NCBI GenBank assembly: GCA_012295275.1 | Contig: CM022677.1 | Span: 4,020,553 to 4,058,052, forward strand | From: Chrysomallon squamiferum | Taxonomy: Eukaryota > Mollusca > Gastropoda > Neomphalida > Peltospiridae | DNA: 37,500 nt | Direction of reading: 5' to 3' | Shown: positions 9,726 to 19,804 of the stretch, one piece after another | Layout: every line of letters starts with the position of its first letter | Position numbering within the stretch: position 1 is the stretch's first letter | The notes under the pieces: generated by a model | What the model saw: only the letters and a program-made list of their open reading frames with translations | Database searches by the model: none | What the model was told of the DNA's origin: nothing | Made by a program: the position numbers and the translations under genes

Positions 9726-10734
9726 ATGGATAATAGTTTTATAACTTTTCTAATTCTAATTATGATTTTGTCTATAAATGTAAATGGACTGAGAGATATT
9801 GAGAAATTAAATTCAGTTTTTGCAACTATTAAAAGTAAACATGCAAATATTATTTTTCTACAGGAAACATTTTGGGATATTGACTTCATTGAGAGATATA
9901 AGCATTTATGGGAAGGAAATATATTTTATAATAATTGTCCAAATAAAAAAAGAAGGGGTGTAGCAATACTGGTATCAAAAGAATGTCCTTATAAGTTTAC
10001 ATTTAATAGTTGCAACACTGAAGGCAGGATTTTAAAAGTTAATACTAAAATAGATGAAGAAGAATACAGTTTTATAAATGTATATGTGCCAAATATTGAA
10101 AAAAGAATTTTATTTTTTAAAGGATTATGTAAATTTGTGGATTTATAAAATAGAATAATGGCAGGAGATTTTAATGAAATTTTAGATCCTAATTTAGATT
10201 TAGGCATTAATAATAAAACTTTGAGTATGAAAAGTAGTAATGAATTACAGTCAGTTATTTTTAATTATAATTTAGTTGATATTTGGCGACACAGATAAAA
10301 GGCAAGTTACTAGATCTCAAATTGTTGAAAAAACTATAAAACAGTCAAGAATTGATTTATTCTTAATTTCTAGAAATTTATTACAGTTTATAAGTAATGT
10401 ATACATATCCTATACCTCAGTTAGTAATCACAATTTTTATCACTTAAAATAGATTTTTCTCATGCAGAGAGGTCAAGGTATTTGGATCTTTAATAATGAA
10501 TTGTTGAAAGATGAAAGTTTTTGTAAAGCTATTATTGAAGTTATTAATAATGTTTCTGAGTGTCCTTTGTTACAGACTGAACCTAGTGTTTGGTGAGCCA
10601 ACTTAAAATATAAAATGAAAACATGTGCAAGAAATTTTGCAATAAAAAAGAGAAAATCAGATAACAAAAAATATTATAATATCCAAAATGCTTTAAAACA
10701 AGAATATGCTAAACAAGCTGTAAATAAGCATCAT
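9726..10734 (+). pseudogene. LINE ORF2 endonuclease fragment
   Basis: The frame from 9726 has the APE-endonuclease hallmarks LSINVNGLRD near its start and IIFLQETFW about 50 residues in; the latter holds the catalytic Glu. A TAA at 10146-10148 interrupts it, after which the same frame continues with MAGDFNEILDPN, the GDFN motif. Past a frame change near 10298 comes QSRIDLFLISRNL, then SVSNHNF where the family has an SDH catalytic triplet (Asp changed to Asn). WIFNNELLKDESF and LKYKMKTCARNFAIKKRK belong to the linker before the RT. The sequence ends at an LTR at 10735. No RT motifs are present. Confidence 0.82.
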
Positions 10735-10923
10735 TGTTGTATCTAAATGGTGTTATAGTTAACACTGTTACAGTTTACGATGTTTAGGGAAACTGGAATA
10801 AGGGAGAGAGTATTATATGATGTCACCCTAGCGTGCGTCAGTTTTTGCTCATAGCCATTTTGAAATGAAATAAATTGTTTGGAAACTGAAATGAACTTTA
10901 TGTTTTAATGTTAAAACATAACA
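10735..10923 (+). repeat. Putative 5' LTR
   Basis: Starts TGTTGTATC and ends AAACATAACA, giving the TGTT...AACA inverted ends expected of an LTR. A TGGCGATGAGGATGG primer-binding-like stretch begins at 10926, two bases further on, as is usual. TATTATATGA near 10811 could be a TATA element. Boundaries are inferred from one copy. Confidence 0.7.
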
Positions 10924-10986
10924 ATTGGCGATGAGGATGGGATAACACTTGTTGAACTGTTTCCTGAAATTAACTGTTTATGAAAT

Positions 10987-11364
10987 ATGGCTACCTACAG
11001 TAAAGTTGAAGAGTTTGATTTAGAAAATTGGGATGAATACATCGAACGTTTGGAATAGTATCTGCTGGCGAATGATGTAGACGATGCTGAAAAGAAACAT
11101 TCCATTTTGTTGTCCGTATGTGGTGCCAAGACTTACAGGTTGATTTGAAATCTGACTTTGCCTGAGAAACCAGCAAGTAAGACTTACGAACAATTGAAAA
11201 CCTTGATAGGAAATCATCTCAAACCAAAACCTTTGGTGATTGCGGAACGGTTCAAATTCTATCAACGGAAACAAGAGCCCGGAGAGACTGTAAGTGAATT
11301 TTTGGCTGAAGCATTAAGAGACATTTTGTCACATTTCACTAAAAGCAAGCAAGTCACAGAATAG
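10987..11364 (+). pseudogene. Ty3/Gypsy gag fragment
   Basis: One continuous frame from an ATG at 10987 reads as a Gypsy-type capsid N-terminal region. The recognisable parts are a WDEYIERLE block, an AEKKHSILLSVCG block, and an RFKFYQRKQEPGE block near the end. It is interrupted by in-frame stops at 11056-11058 and 11146-11148 and ends at 11362-11364 before the nucleocapsid region. Non-functional. Confidence 0.8.
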
Positions 11365-11599
11365 TGCTGACTATATATTTGACTGTACCGGCATTGCAGA
11401 TTTCAAAGTTTGTGGTTCGAGAGTAACAGGATTAATGGGAGACAACTCTGTGCCCGGCAAGATGTCATAAAGCCACCCTACATTAGAAAGACTTTCTCAC
11501 AAACATCTTGAAATCAGTTTTATCCCATTATTCTGAGCATAATTTACATGAGAAAAGATAATAGTTGTGAAGTAATCTTGCATTTGCACAAATCGTTTT

Positions 11600-12070
11600 A
11601 CTTAATATATATTCAAATATATATTAGTTAATGAATGAAATATACATTAATTAATGAATCAAATACACATTAAAAAAATGAACCAAATATATATTAATAA
11701 AAAAACAAAATATATATTAATTAATCAACAATTTATATATTAATGAATCAAATATACATTAATAAATTTACAAAATATATATTAATTAACAAACAAAATA
11801 TATATTAATCAATGAATCAAATATAGATTAATCAATGAATCAAATATAGATTAATAAATGAACAAAATATAAATTAATTAATGAACAAAATATATATTAA
11901 TTAACAAACAAAATATTTATTAATCAATGAATCAAATATACATTAATAAATGAACAAAATATAAATTAATTAATAAACAAAATATACTTTAATTAATAAA
12001 CAAAATATACATTAATTAATAAACAAAATATACATTAATTAATGAATCAAACACACATTAATCGATGAAT
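11600..12070. repeat. AT-rich minisatellite
   Basis: Irregular tandem units of roughly 22-28 bp built on 'aaaatatatattaatta' plus 'atgaatc' or 'acaaac' variants, about 20 copies. Non-coding. It follows the Gypsy fragment and about 230 bp of unassigned sequence. Confidence 0.85.
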
Positions 12071-12523
12071 GACACTTTTTTTAGAGGAGGATACTGTGAC
12101 ATCAAAAGCAACTTAGATTTATTGTTTAAAAATTATTCATTAAGGAAACAGACCAATGGGAAGATATATATATCTGTATATATATATCCTGCAATCAGTG
12201 TACATTGTGCCAAGATATGACTAGATTAATTTCTGTATGTTTGACCACTGACCACGAATGGAGCTTTTTGGAAGAGAATAATATTTACTTCAATACACAT
12301 CTTTACTCTTTTAAACTTACTTCTTAGTGTTTAATTTCTGGTTTAGACATTAAAGACCATTTTGAAAATAACAAATAAATTGTTGTTATTTATGAATTAT
12401 TTTGTTTTGTGTTATTGCAGGATAAAAAAATACATTCAGATTATTTCACTAGTGAAAATATTTAACATTTAGCATGTCCTGTGTTTAAAAAAGAAGTAAA
12501 TAAGTGACATGTCTCACACTGAC
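12071..12523. other. Non-coding, probable intron sequence
   Basis: AT-rich, nothing recognisable. If the candidate exon at 12524-12608 is real, this is intron of the minus-strand gene. Confidence 0.4.
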
Positions 12524-12608
12524 CTGAATATTTCTATATCTCTCAGATGTTTGTGCTGTTGGGCGACCCACACATCGAGACCACTGACGTTGACCTTGAA
12601 TTCTACCA
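12524..12608 (-). CDS. Candidate 85-bp exon upstream of the receptor TM exon
   Basis: A good pyrimidine tract and ACAAG acceptor precede 12608, and a GTCAGT donor follows 12524. One frame reads VEFKVNVSGLDVWVAQQHK, then HLRDIEIF, with natural-looking composition, and ends with two bases (AG). Those join the transmembrane exon's first base T to give Ser, so the phase fits. In that frame no ATG is found in the upstream candidate first exon. A second frame is open from an ATG at 14365-14367 across the first exon and this one (SGRIQGQRQWSRCVGRP) but would meet a stop if spliced to the TM exon. No family recognised. Confidence 0.4.
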
Positions 12609-14311
12609 CTTGTAAAAAGAATAAAAAATAAAAATACTTTTAAAACTGTGTGTATGAAGACAAAACAAACAAGAGAGAGTGTTAAATGAAAACTGTGAAG
12701 ACAAAACAAAAAAGCAGCAGTAAGTGATCACGTGACACTAACAAATCTTTCACTAACTAAACTGTTGGAAAATTTGTGATTCTCTTTTAAAAACTGTATT
12801 ATCAGGTTAAATTATGCTATATACTGATTCTGTTTCATTTAAACTGCAAGCACAAACCTGTATTTAAAGATTTTTTTAGCATTCTTACAAAAAAAGTTTT
12901 GATATTCGATGAATCCAGTGTTAAATAGCTTGATGATGAAAATAATACAACATAAACCAAAAGGATATCAAAATTAAACATGAAATTATTGACCTCGTCA
13001 TACTTGTTACAGCTGCAGAAACTACATTTCTGTCTGAAAACAATCTAGACTTTGCTGATGGTCAGAAAGGATGTCTTCTCTACAGTTTACACTGCATACA
13101 ACTTATCATTGCATTTGCAAAGCTTAAATTAATAAAAACACGTCTAAGTCACAAGAGAGATTAACTCACTTTGGTTTAATTAGTACAGAAGAAAGAAATC
13201 CTCTCATTTTAGGTGAAAAAAAGAAAAAGTTTTAAAAAACATTTCTTACAAGAGAGTTCATTTCAAACACTGAAATTACAAATAATCAATGTAGTTAATT
13301 TATATTTAATTTGAATAAAAGATTTATTTGTCAATTTTAATTTATTTTTTAAATATTGAAAACATGATCCTTTTACACATTTTCTAGTTTTGGGGTTTTT
13401 TTTTGGTTGGGGTGGGGGAGAGGAGGGGACATAAAACTAGGGAGTTAGCTATGTGCATCATCAAACTTATGCACAACACTACATCTGTCAGTGAACATTT
13501 TTGTTTTATAACCAAATCAGTTCTGTCATATAGTTTTAGCAATAAACTAGCCTAAAAATATGAAGCTAAAATTTCTTTCCTTAATTAGAATCAGAAATTT
13601 AGCCTTTTATGGGCCTCAGTACTTAGATATAACTTCCTTTTCACCTGTTAGATTGCTTCCCTTTAATTTATATTTTACTCAACTTATTCTAAAACGCTTT
13701 ATATTAATTTTCCAAATATTTTTATTTTCTGACGACTAAAATAATGAAAATTAAAAAATAAAAATTTAGAAAAAAATAAAAATTTAATACTTATGACATG
13801 ACTCTTATTTCAGGTTATATCACTTTCTGTTGATTCCGTTTTAACTTAAATAATTTAACATTAAAAATACATTAACAAACCTTCAGTATTACAAAAGGTC
13901 AAAGCATGGGACATGGTAACAAAAATTTATTATAATTTATTATACTTTATTAAATGTATGTCGAAAATAAATAGTGTACGTTAACAGGTTTAAGGTTAAA
14001 ATATTATTTCGAAGACACTTTTATTATTTATCCATCTGAAACTGTAAAATCTGAAATAACTTATTTAAAAAAAAAAACAAAAAAAAAACAATCAACTATA
14101 TTAATATAATAATTATAATTAGCACTTTTAAAGTTGTTGGTGACTAATTTTGTTTACTGAACTTTTCCTCGCCAGTTTTTTATTAATTCATCTATTAAAA
14201 GACCCCAAAAGAGACATTCATTGATTTACCACGGATACAATAGTTAAAACTGAACATGTTTTGGAAAATCATCAGCGAGATTTCAGCTCAAAAAGTAGTT
14301 TTTCAACCTAC
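12609..14311 (-). other. Non-coding, probable first intron
   Basis: AT-rich, no recognisable gene. A short G-rich patch lies at 13384-13431. It would be the first intron if the exons at 12524 and 14312 belong to one minus-strand transcript. Confidence 0.45.
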
Positions 14312-14400
14312 CTTCGATCGACACAGTTATTTGCGCTCCGGTATCGCCATGAGACTTTTTCGCACATGCGCAGTTGACACACTCGTGGGGATTACGTCAG
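14312..14400 (-). promoter_or_regulatory. Probable minus-strand promoter and first exon
   Basis: A GC-richer island in an AT-rich setting. On the minus strand, CTGACGTAA (about 14392-14400) resembles a CRE/ATF half-site. TGCGCATGTGCG (about 14361-14372) resembles an NRF1 site. A strong donor GAAG|GTAGGT lies at 14312/14311. ATGs lie at 14365-14367 and 14348-14350; the latter opens only a seven-codon ORF. Together these suggest a TATA-less promoter with a mostly non-coding first exon. No direct transcript evidence. Confidence 0.45.
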
Positions 14401-14654
14401 CTTTTATATTACATACCACAAGTTAAACAAGGCTTTTAACTTACTAATTAGATTAATAACTAATTTCTGTACAAAATGATCTGAATAAAATGTCCGATTG
14501 CAATATACATATTATATACATACCATGGCCGTAACTACACTGAAGAAAAATAATTTTGTATCTGTATAAATGAACTATCTATTGTTTTACAGAATTTTTT
14601 GTTTCTATTAATTAATTAATTTATTATTATTATTATTATTTCTTCTTAAGGGAA

Positions 14655-15090
14655 GTCTGTCTGTATGTATCTATATAGATAAATATAGATATATGTACAC
14701 ACCTCTCTTTCTCTCTCTGCATGTGTGTATGTGTCTCAATGTACATATACATACATACAAACATATATATATGTTTTTATCTGTGAGTGACGTGTAATTT
14801 GTGTATCATTGTCTGTATGTATGTATGTATCTATATAGTTAAATATAGATATATGTACACACCTCTCTTTCTCTCTCTGTATGTGTGTATGTGTCTCAAT
14901 GTACATATACATACATACAAACATATATATATGTTTTTATCTGTGAGTGACGTGTAATTTGTGTATCATTGTCTGTCTGTATGTATCTATATAGATAAAT
15001 ATAGATATATGTACACACCTCTCTTTCTCTCTCTGTATGTGTGTATGTGTCTCAATGTACATATACATACATACAAACATATATATATGA
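14655..15090. repeat. ~158-bp tandem repeat, 2.6 copies
   Basis: Units begin near 14671, 14831 and 14987 at 'ctatatag'. Each contains (GTAT)n-like, CTCTCTTTCTCT, GTGTCTCAATGTACATATACATAC and CTGTGAGTGACGTGTAATTTG segments. Non-coding; the open frames across it are artefacts. Confidence 0.9.
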
Positions 15091-15259
15091 AGCACTATTA
15101 GTAACATAACAAACACCAATAATGCATCTACTACCACACTACGATAACGATCACCCCAGTAACAGTACGACTACATCAACTGCTTTTTATTCTCAGTAAC
15201 TTAAAAACGTATATTTTGTAAGCAGAACTATTTTATAATCTATCGACTACACCTTAGAC

Positions 15260-15742
15260 CAGTGCTTCCCAACCTTTCAAATATAGCGACCCATTTTAGA
15301 ACAAGCAATCAGGAAGCGACCCCAATCCTTAAAATATCTTATATATACATTCATTTTTTTTTGTACAACAAACTGCCATATATTACGATTATTGAATTAT
15401 AGATTATTTATTCGTGAAGTAACCATAGATTCCGTAAATTCATGATTAATTTCAAATTTATTCATAAAAAATTCCAAAGCTCCTTCAAACATTAATTAAT
15501 TGCAAATCAATTCAAAATTATTCGAACACACAAATTTCCACCGTTATGTAAAGTATGTTTATGAACTGAACTTAATGAGACGGCTGGTATTACAGTTTTT
15601 TAGCTAGCAATTCTCTCCTGGGCTCCGTTGTCGATATAGCACACCTCAAGTCGTCTTCCACATTTAATTTATTTCGGTACTTGTTTTTAAGGATGAGAAG
15701 TTGGGAGAATGCTGCTTCACATAAGTCAGTTGTTGGGAACGG
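15260..15742 (-). mobile_element. hAT transposon 3'-end fragment
   Basis: The left end, CAGTGCTTCCCAACCTTTC at 15260, has the form of a hAT terminal inverted repeat. Reading the minus strand toward that end gives a transposase C-terminus (15742-15590), followed by about 330 bp of UTR-like sequence up to the terminus. The other end is lost in trinucleotide repeats at 15743 and beyond, so most of the element is gone. CCTTAGAC just outside could be one half of an 8-bp target duplication. Confidence 0.8.
15590..15742 (-). pseudogene. hAT transposase C-terminal dimerisation region
   Basis: Fifty codons ending in TAA at 15592-15590. It reads PFPTTDLCEAAFSQLLILKN, then KYRNKLNVEDDLRCAIS and TTEPRRELL. 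This is the hAT C-terminal block (P-F-x-T-x-x-C-E-x-x-F-S, then K-x-R-x-x-L ... DLR-A) of the ZBED-like transposases. The frame is clean but the upstream catalytic part is absent, so it is a relic. Confidence 0.85.
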
Positions 15743-15893
15743 CAATAAATATAATTACTGCTACTAATACTGCTACAAAAAGTATTATTATCTCTATTAT
15801 TAGTAGTAATAGTACTAGTACTGGATTACTGGTAGTATTATTATTTATTATAGTTATTATTACTTATTATTGTTATTATTATTATTATTATTA

Positions 15894-15972
<79 letters not shown>

Positions 15973-16107
15973 TGTTCTTATTGTTATTGTTATTATTATT
16001 ATTACTATTATTGCTATTAGTATTATTATTATTATTATTACTATTATTATTACTATTATTATTCTTATTATTCTTATTGTTATTATTATTACTAATATTG
16101 TTTGTTG
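15743..16107. repeat. (TTA)n and related trinucleotides
   Basis: Long, mostly pure TTA/TTG trinucleotide tract leading straight into the acceptor of the duplicated EGFR exon. The same kind of tract leads into the parental exon at 32.6-32.9 kb. Confidence 0.95.
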
Positions 16108-16118
16108 TTGTTGTTCAG

Positions 16119-16530
16119 TAAGTCATGGAGAGGAGTGTGCTGACTCGTGTGATGGGCGTTGCTATGGGAAACTGCCGAACCAGTGCTGTCACCCCGAGTG
16201 TGCTGGGGGGTGTAACGGAACCAAGAACACCGACTGTCTGGTGAGTTGAACTTTGACCTCAGACCAAACATTAGCTCACTAAACTGTATGTAACCCTGTC
16301 TGTTGTTTGTGATTGCATGTGTGTGCATTTGAAATCTAAATTTATTAGTAGTAATATTTATTATTATTATCACTATTATCATTTTTTAATTTTTTAATGC
16401 TTTTTTCAGTCTTGTCTTCATTTCCTGAATGAAGGTGCCTGTGTGCCCTACTGTCCCCAGCAGTACACATATGACCTTGACCTTGGTAAGATGGTGCCTA
16501 ATCCAGAAGCCAAGTTCACACTGGGGTCTC
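16119..16530 (+). pseudogene. Orphan duplicate of two EGFR domain II exons
   Basis: Exon copy 16119-16240 ([20 protein letters not shown] onward, when the split first codon is completed as in the parent) has a GTGAGT donor. A 169-bp intron follows, then the copy of the next exon from 16410 (SCLHFLNEGACVPYCPQQYT onward). This matches 32948-33351 with only a handful of differences, including the intron. In coding sequence: two or three silent changes and one missense (SCLHF here, SCRHF in the parent; family members have Arg). Homology stops at 16530 inside the second exon, where a 27-bp tandem array begins, so the donor and the VRKCP end are missing. No other EGFR ectodomain exons lie nearby, hence a recent partial duplication. 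Confidence 0.85.
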
Positions 16531-16945
16531 AGTTTCTACATCAGTCTGTATTTGCTGAGTTTCTGCGACAGTACAGTCTCTATTTACTGCGTTTCTGCGG
16601 CAATCTGTATTTACTGAGTTTCTCAATAAGTCTGTATTTGCTGAGTTTCTGCATTAGTCTGTATTTACTGAGTTTCTGTATTAGTCTGTATTTGCTGAGT
16701 TTCTCAATAAGTCTGTATTTACTGAGTTTCTGCTTCTGTCTCTATTTACTGAGTTTCTGCACTAGTCTGTATTTACTGAGTTTCTGTATTAGTCTGTATT
16801 TGCTGAGTTTCTCAATAAGTCTGTATTTACTGAGTTTCTGCATCAGTCTCTATTTACTGAGTTTCTACATCAGTCTCTATTTACTGAGTTTCTGCTTCTA
16901 TCTGTATTTGCTGAGTTTCTGCTTCTGTCTGTACTTGGTGAGGTT
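16531..16945. repeat. 27-bp minisatellite at the duplication breakpoint
   Basis: About 14-15 units like 'agtttctgcattagtctg' plus 'tatttactg', 27 bp (9 codons, open frame SLYLLSFCI). It starts at the base where homology to the EGFR exon ends. Confidence 0.93.
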
Positions 16946-16969
16946 TAAAACTTCCAGTAGAAACATTTC

Positions 16970-17200
16970 ATACAGCTATTTTTTCAACCGAATATTTTCA
17001 AGACGTGATGAAAATGCGAGGGGTACCTTTTTCAAAGTGGAATAACTTTGCCTCCGCACGTGGCAAAAATGGGGCACACATACCCAAAAGTTGGTCAAGG
17101 GTTGCCCGACACGGGTGAAAAGTGGCGCACGCCCCCACCCAAGGGGAACATCTCGTTTCTGACACGTGCAAAAAACGCACATATTTGTATGATTCTTGAA
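16970..17200 (+). repeat. Dispersed repeat, copy 1
   Basis: About 200 bp strongly similar, same orientation, to 25215-25400. Shared blocks include GAAAATGCGAGGG, CTCCGCACGTGGCAAAAATG, CATACCCAAAAGT, GACACGGG and CCCAAGGGGAAC. GC-richer than its surroundings. Neither strand shows a recognisable protein domain. Unclassified, possibly a SINE or MITE-like family. Confidence 0.8.
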
Positions 17201-18216
<1,016 letters not shown>

Positions 18217-18434
18217 AAGCAGAATATGCAGCTAAACGAAAGAAAGTTATCATACGACTTCTGATGGAGAAAGGTTTCAAACCTGATGGTTGGCTGGGAA
18301 TGATCAATGAGGCTCAATTCTGTTTTGAATTCAGTGGCAAATATCCAAAAATACAGCAACTCATAAAGGAGCTTGGAAGTAGCAGTAAAACTTATTGTAA
18401 TTATTATGCATATTTGAGTTGTAAATATAAATAA
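18217..18434 (+). pseudogene. TIR-domain C-terminal exon (relic or partial)
   Basis: After an acceptor-like ATGAACAG the frame reads EAEYAAKRKKVIIRLLMEKG, then FKPDGWLGMINEAQFCFEFSG, KYPKIQQLIKELGSS and a TAA at 18432-18434. This is the end of a TIR domain: the VIIPLLMEKG strand, the KPDGWLG turn and the F-x-FSGKYP ... L-KEL last helix. Animal TIR domains act in innate signalling or NAD+ cleavage. A few residues usual after KYP are missing, and no preceding TIR exon is visible. There is no obvious donor, so it may be a terminal exon or debris. A GIMAP GTPase relic lies 1.4 kb downstream on the same strand. Confidence 0.65.
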
Positions 18435-19351
18435 AATATCACTGAAACATTTATAGAAAAGAAAAAACAGTTATCATGAATATACAAATACTAGCATATG
18501 TAAATTAGCATTTACACATACATATAAAGCATATGCAATATTGTAAGTAGTGATGTCAGTATCTCCTACCCCACACTGACATTGTCGCCACCTGAACAGA
18601 AATAATAAATATGTGTCAGGTGCGTTTACTGAGAAAATACTCTGTGTATCATGTCTATTTCAGTGTGAAAACTAACACAGATGACGTTAATGATTATAAA
18701 TTGTAACCTTTGTTACTTAAAGCTATGCGAAGACAGAATAAACTGTGCACCAGCATATTCGAAATAAATGAAAGCCCACACAACTGGGCAGTAAAATATA
18801 ATTATTGTCTCATCTTTAATACATAACATCTTAACTTTAAAATGAAAGCAATATGCGTAAATTAATTACTGATCTCAGATGATCTGTTGCACATTACGAG
18901 TTATACTATTAACCAAATACAAAAATTCTTACTTCAGTGACAACTGTTTATGATCCTGTCACGTCAAGGGCCAGAGTGGAATCCTTGCTTAAATTCTAGA
19001 CAGCAGTTGCCATATATGATCATGTGACATGACCATATAGTTCCCAGTGATAACGAAAGCTCCTACTAGGAGACAGTCATCTTAACCTATAATGCTAAGA
19101 CTTTAAGAAAGTTTCATACAGGAGGCAGTCATCTTAATCTCTTGCTAGCACTTGCTCCCTTTTGATTACTGTTATGAAGTAATTAGTTTAAAAACCTTAG
19201 ATACTGACCTTTATGGAATAGGAAACTGGTGATTATTTAACTGTTCTACACACACATACACATATATATATATACTCATATACATGCACACATATACAGA
19301 GACTTACACAAACACATAGATAGAGACATTGAATCCTTTTAATTTAGTATC

Positions 19352-19411
<60 letters not shown>

Positions 19412-19804
19412 TATTTATGTTTATATCTTTGCTTTTTTGTTGTTTCGTTTTTGTTATTTTTATTTTTTAAATATTTTACTTTATTAGATATGTAATTTTT
19501 AAAATTTTAAAATGTATTTATTCTTTTTTTTCTAGGCTGCGCAAGAGACAAACCTGAAACGCTTTATTTATCGGCGATATTAAATAAATACACTGGCACG
19601 TATTCAATGAGTGTATAATACTAATTGTGGTTGTTGTAGCAGGAGCAGAAAAAGACTAGTATAACTAGTACCAGCAGTTGTTGTTGTAATAGTAACAATA
19701 GTAGCATTACAAGTAGCAGCAGTACTAATAGTAGCAGTAGTAGTAGTAGTAGCAATAGTAGTTGTAGTAGTAGTGCAAGTGGTGCTGGTGTTTTTACTAC
19801 TGTT
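18435..19804. other. Non-coding spacer with microsatellites
   Basis: No gene recognised. Contains (TTTA)n at about 19343-19412 and AGT/AGC trinucleotides at 19630-19790 that run up to the GIMAP relic and obscure its 5' boundary. Confidence 0.6.

Larger units (their letters stand above)
8149..10734 (+). mobile_element. Decayed Tx1-like non-LTR retrotransposon (LINE)
   Basis: Plus-strand element with an ORF1 carrying an RRM-like region and zinc knuckles (about 8300-8800), a charged repeat region (8820-9700), then an ORF2 start with an APE-type endonuclease (9726 on) and the linker before the reverse transcriptase. It is cut off at 10734 where an LTR begins, so no RT is present. The 5' edge is confused by a partial duplication: 8149-8203 repeats 8357-8412. 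Frameshifts and stops show it is inactive. It sits upstream of the minus-strand receptor's transmembrane exon. Clade assignment rests on the ORF1 layout and the ORF2 linker and is tentative. Confidence 0.8.
10735..11364 (+). mobile_element. Partial Ty3/Gypsy LTR retrotransposon (5' end)
   Basis: A 189-bp putative LTR, a TGG-initiated primer-binding site directly after it, and a gag relic. There is no protease, RT or integrase downstream and no second LTR in view, so only the 5' end remains. It starts exactly where the LINE homology stops, so it either inserted into the LINE or marks a rearrangement join. Confidence 0.75.

Noticed and set aside
13384-13431. G-rich patch as a G-quadruplex
   Set aside because: Only three close runs of three or more G; the fourth is far away.
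16443-17045. 200-residue frame through the orphan EGFR exon into SLYLLSFCI repeats
   Set aside because: It runs off the truncated exon into a 27-bp array and a dispersed repeat; no gene structure.
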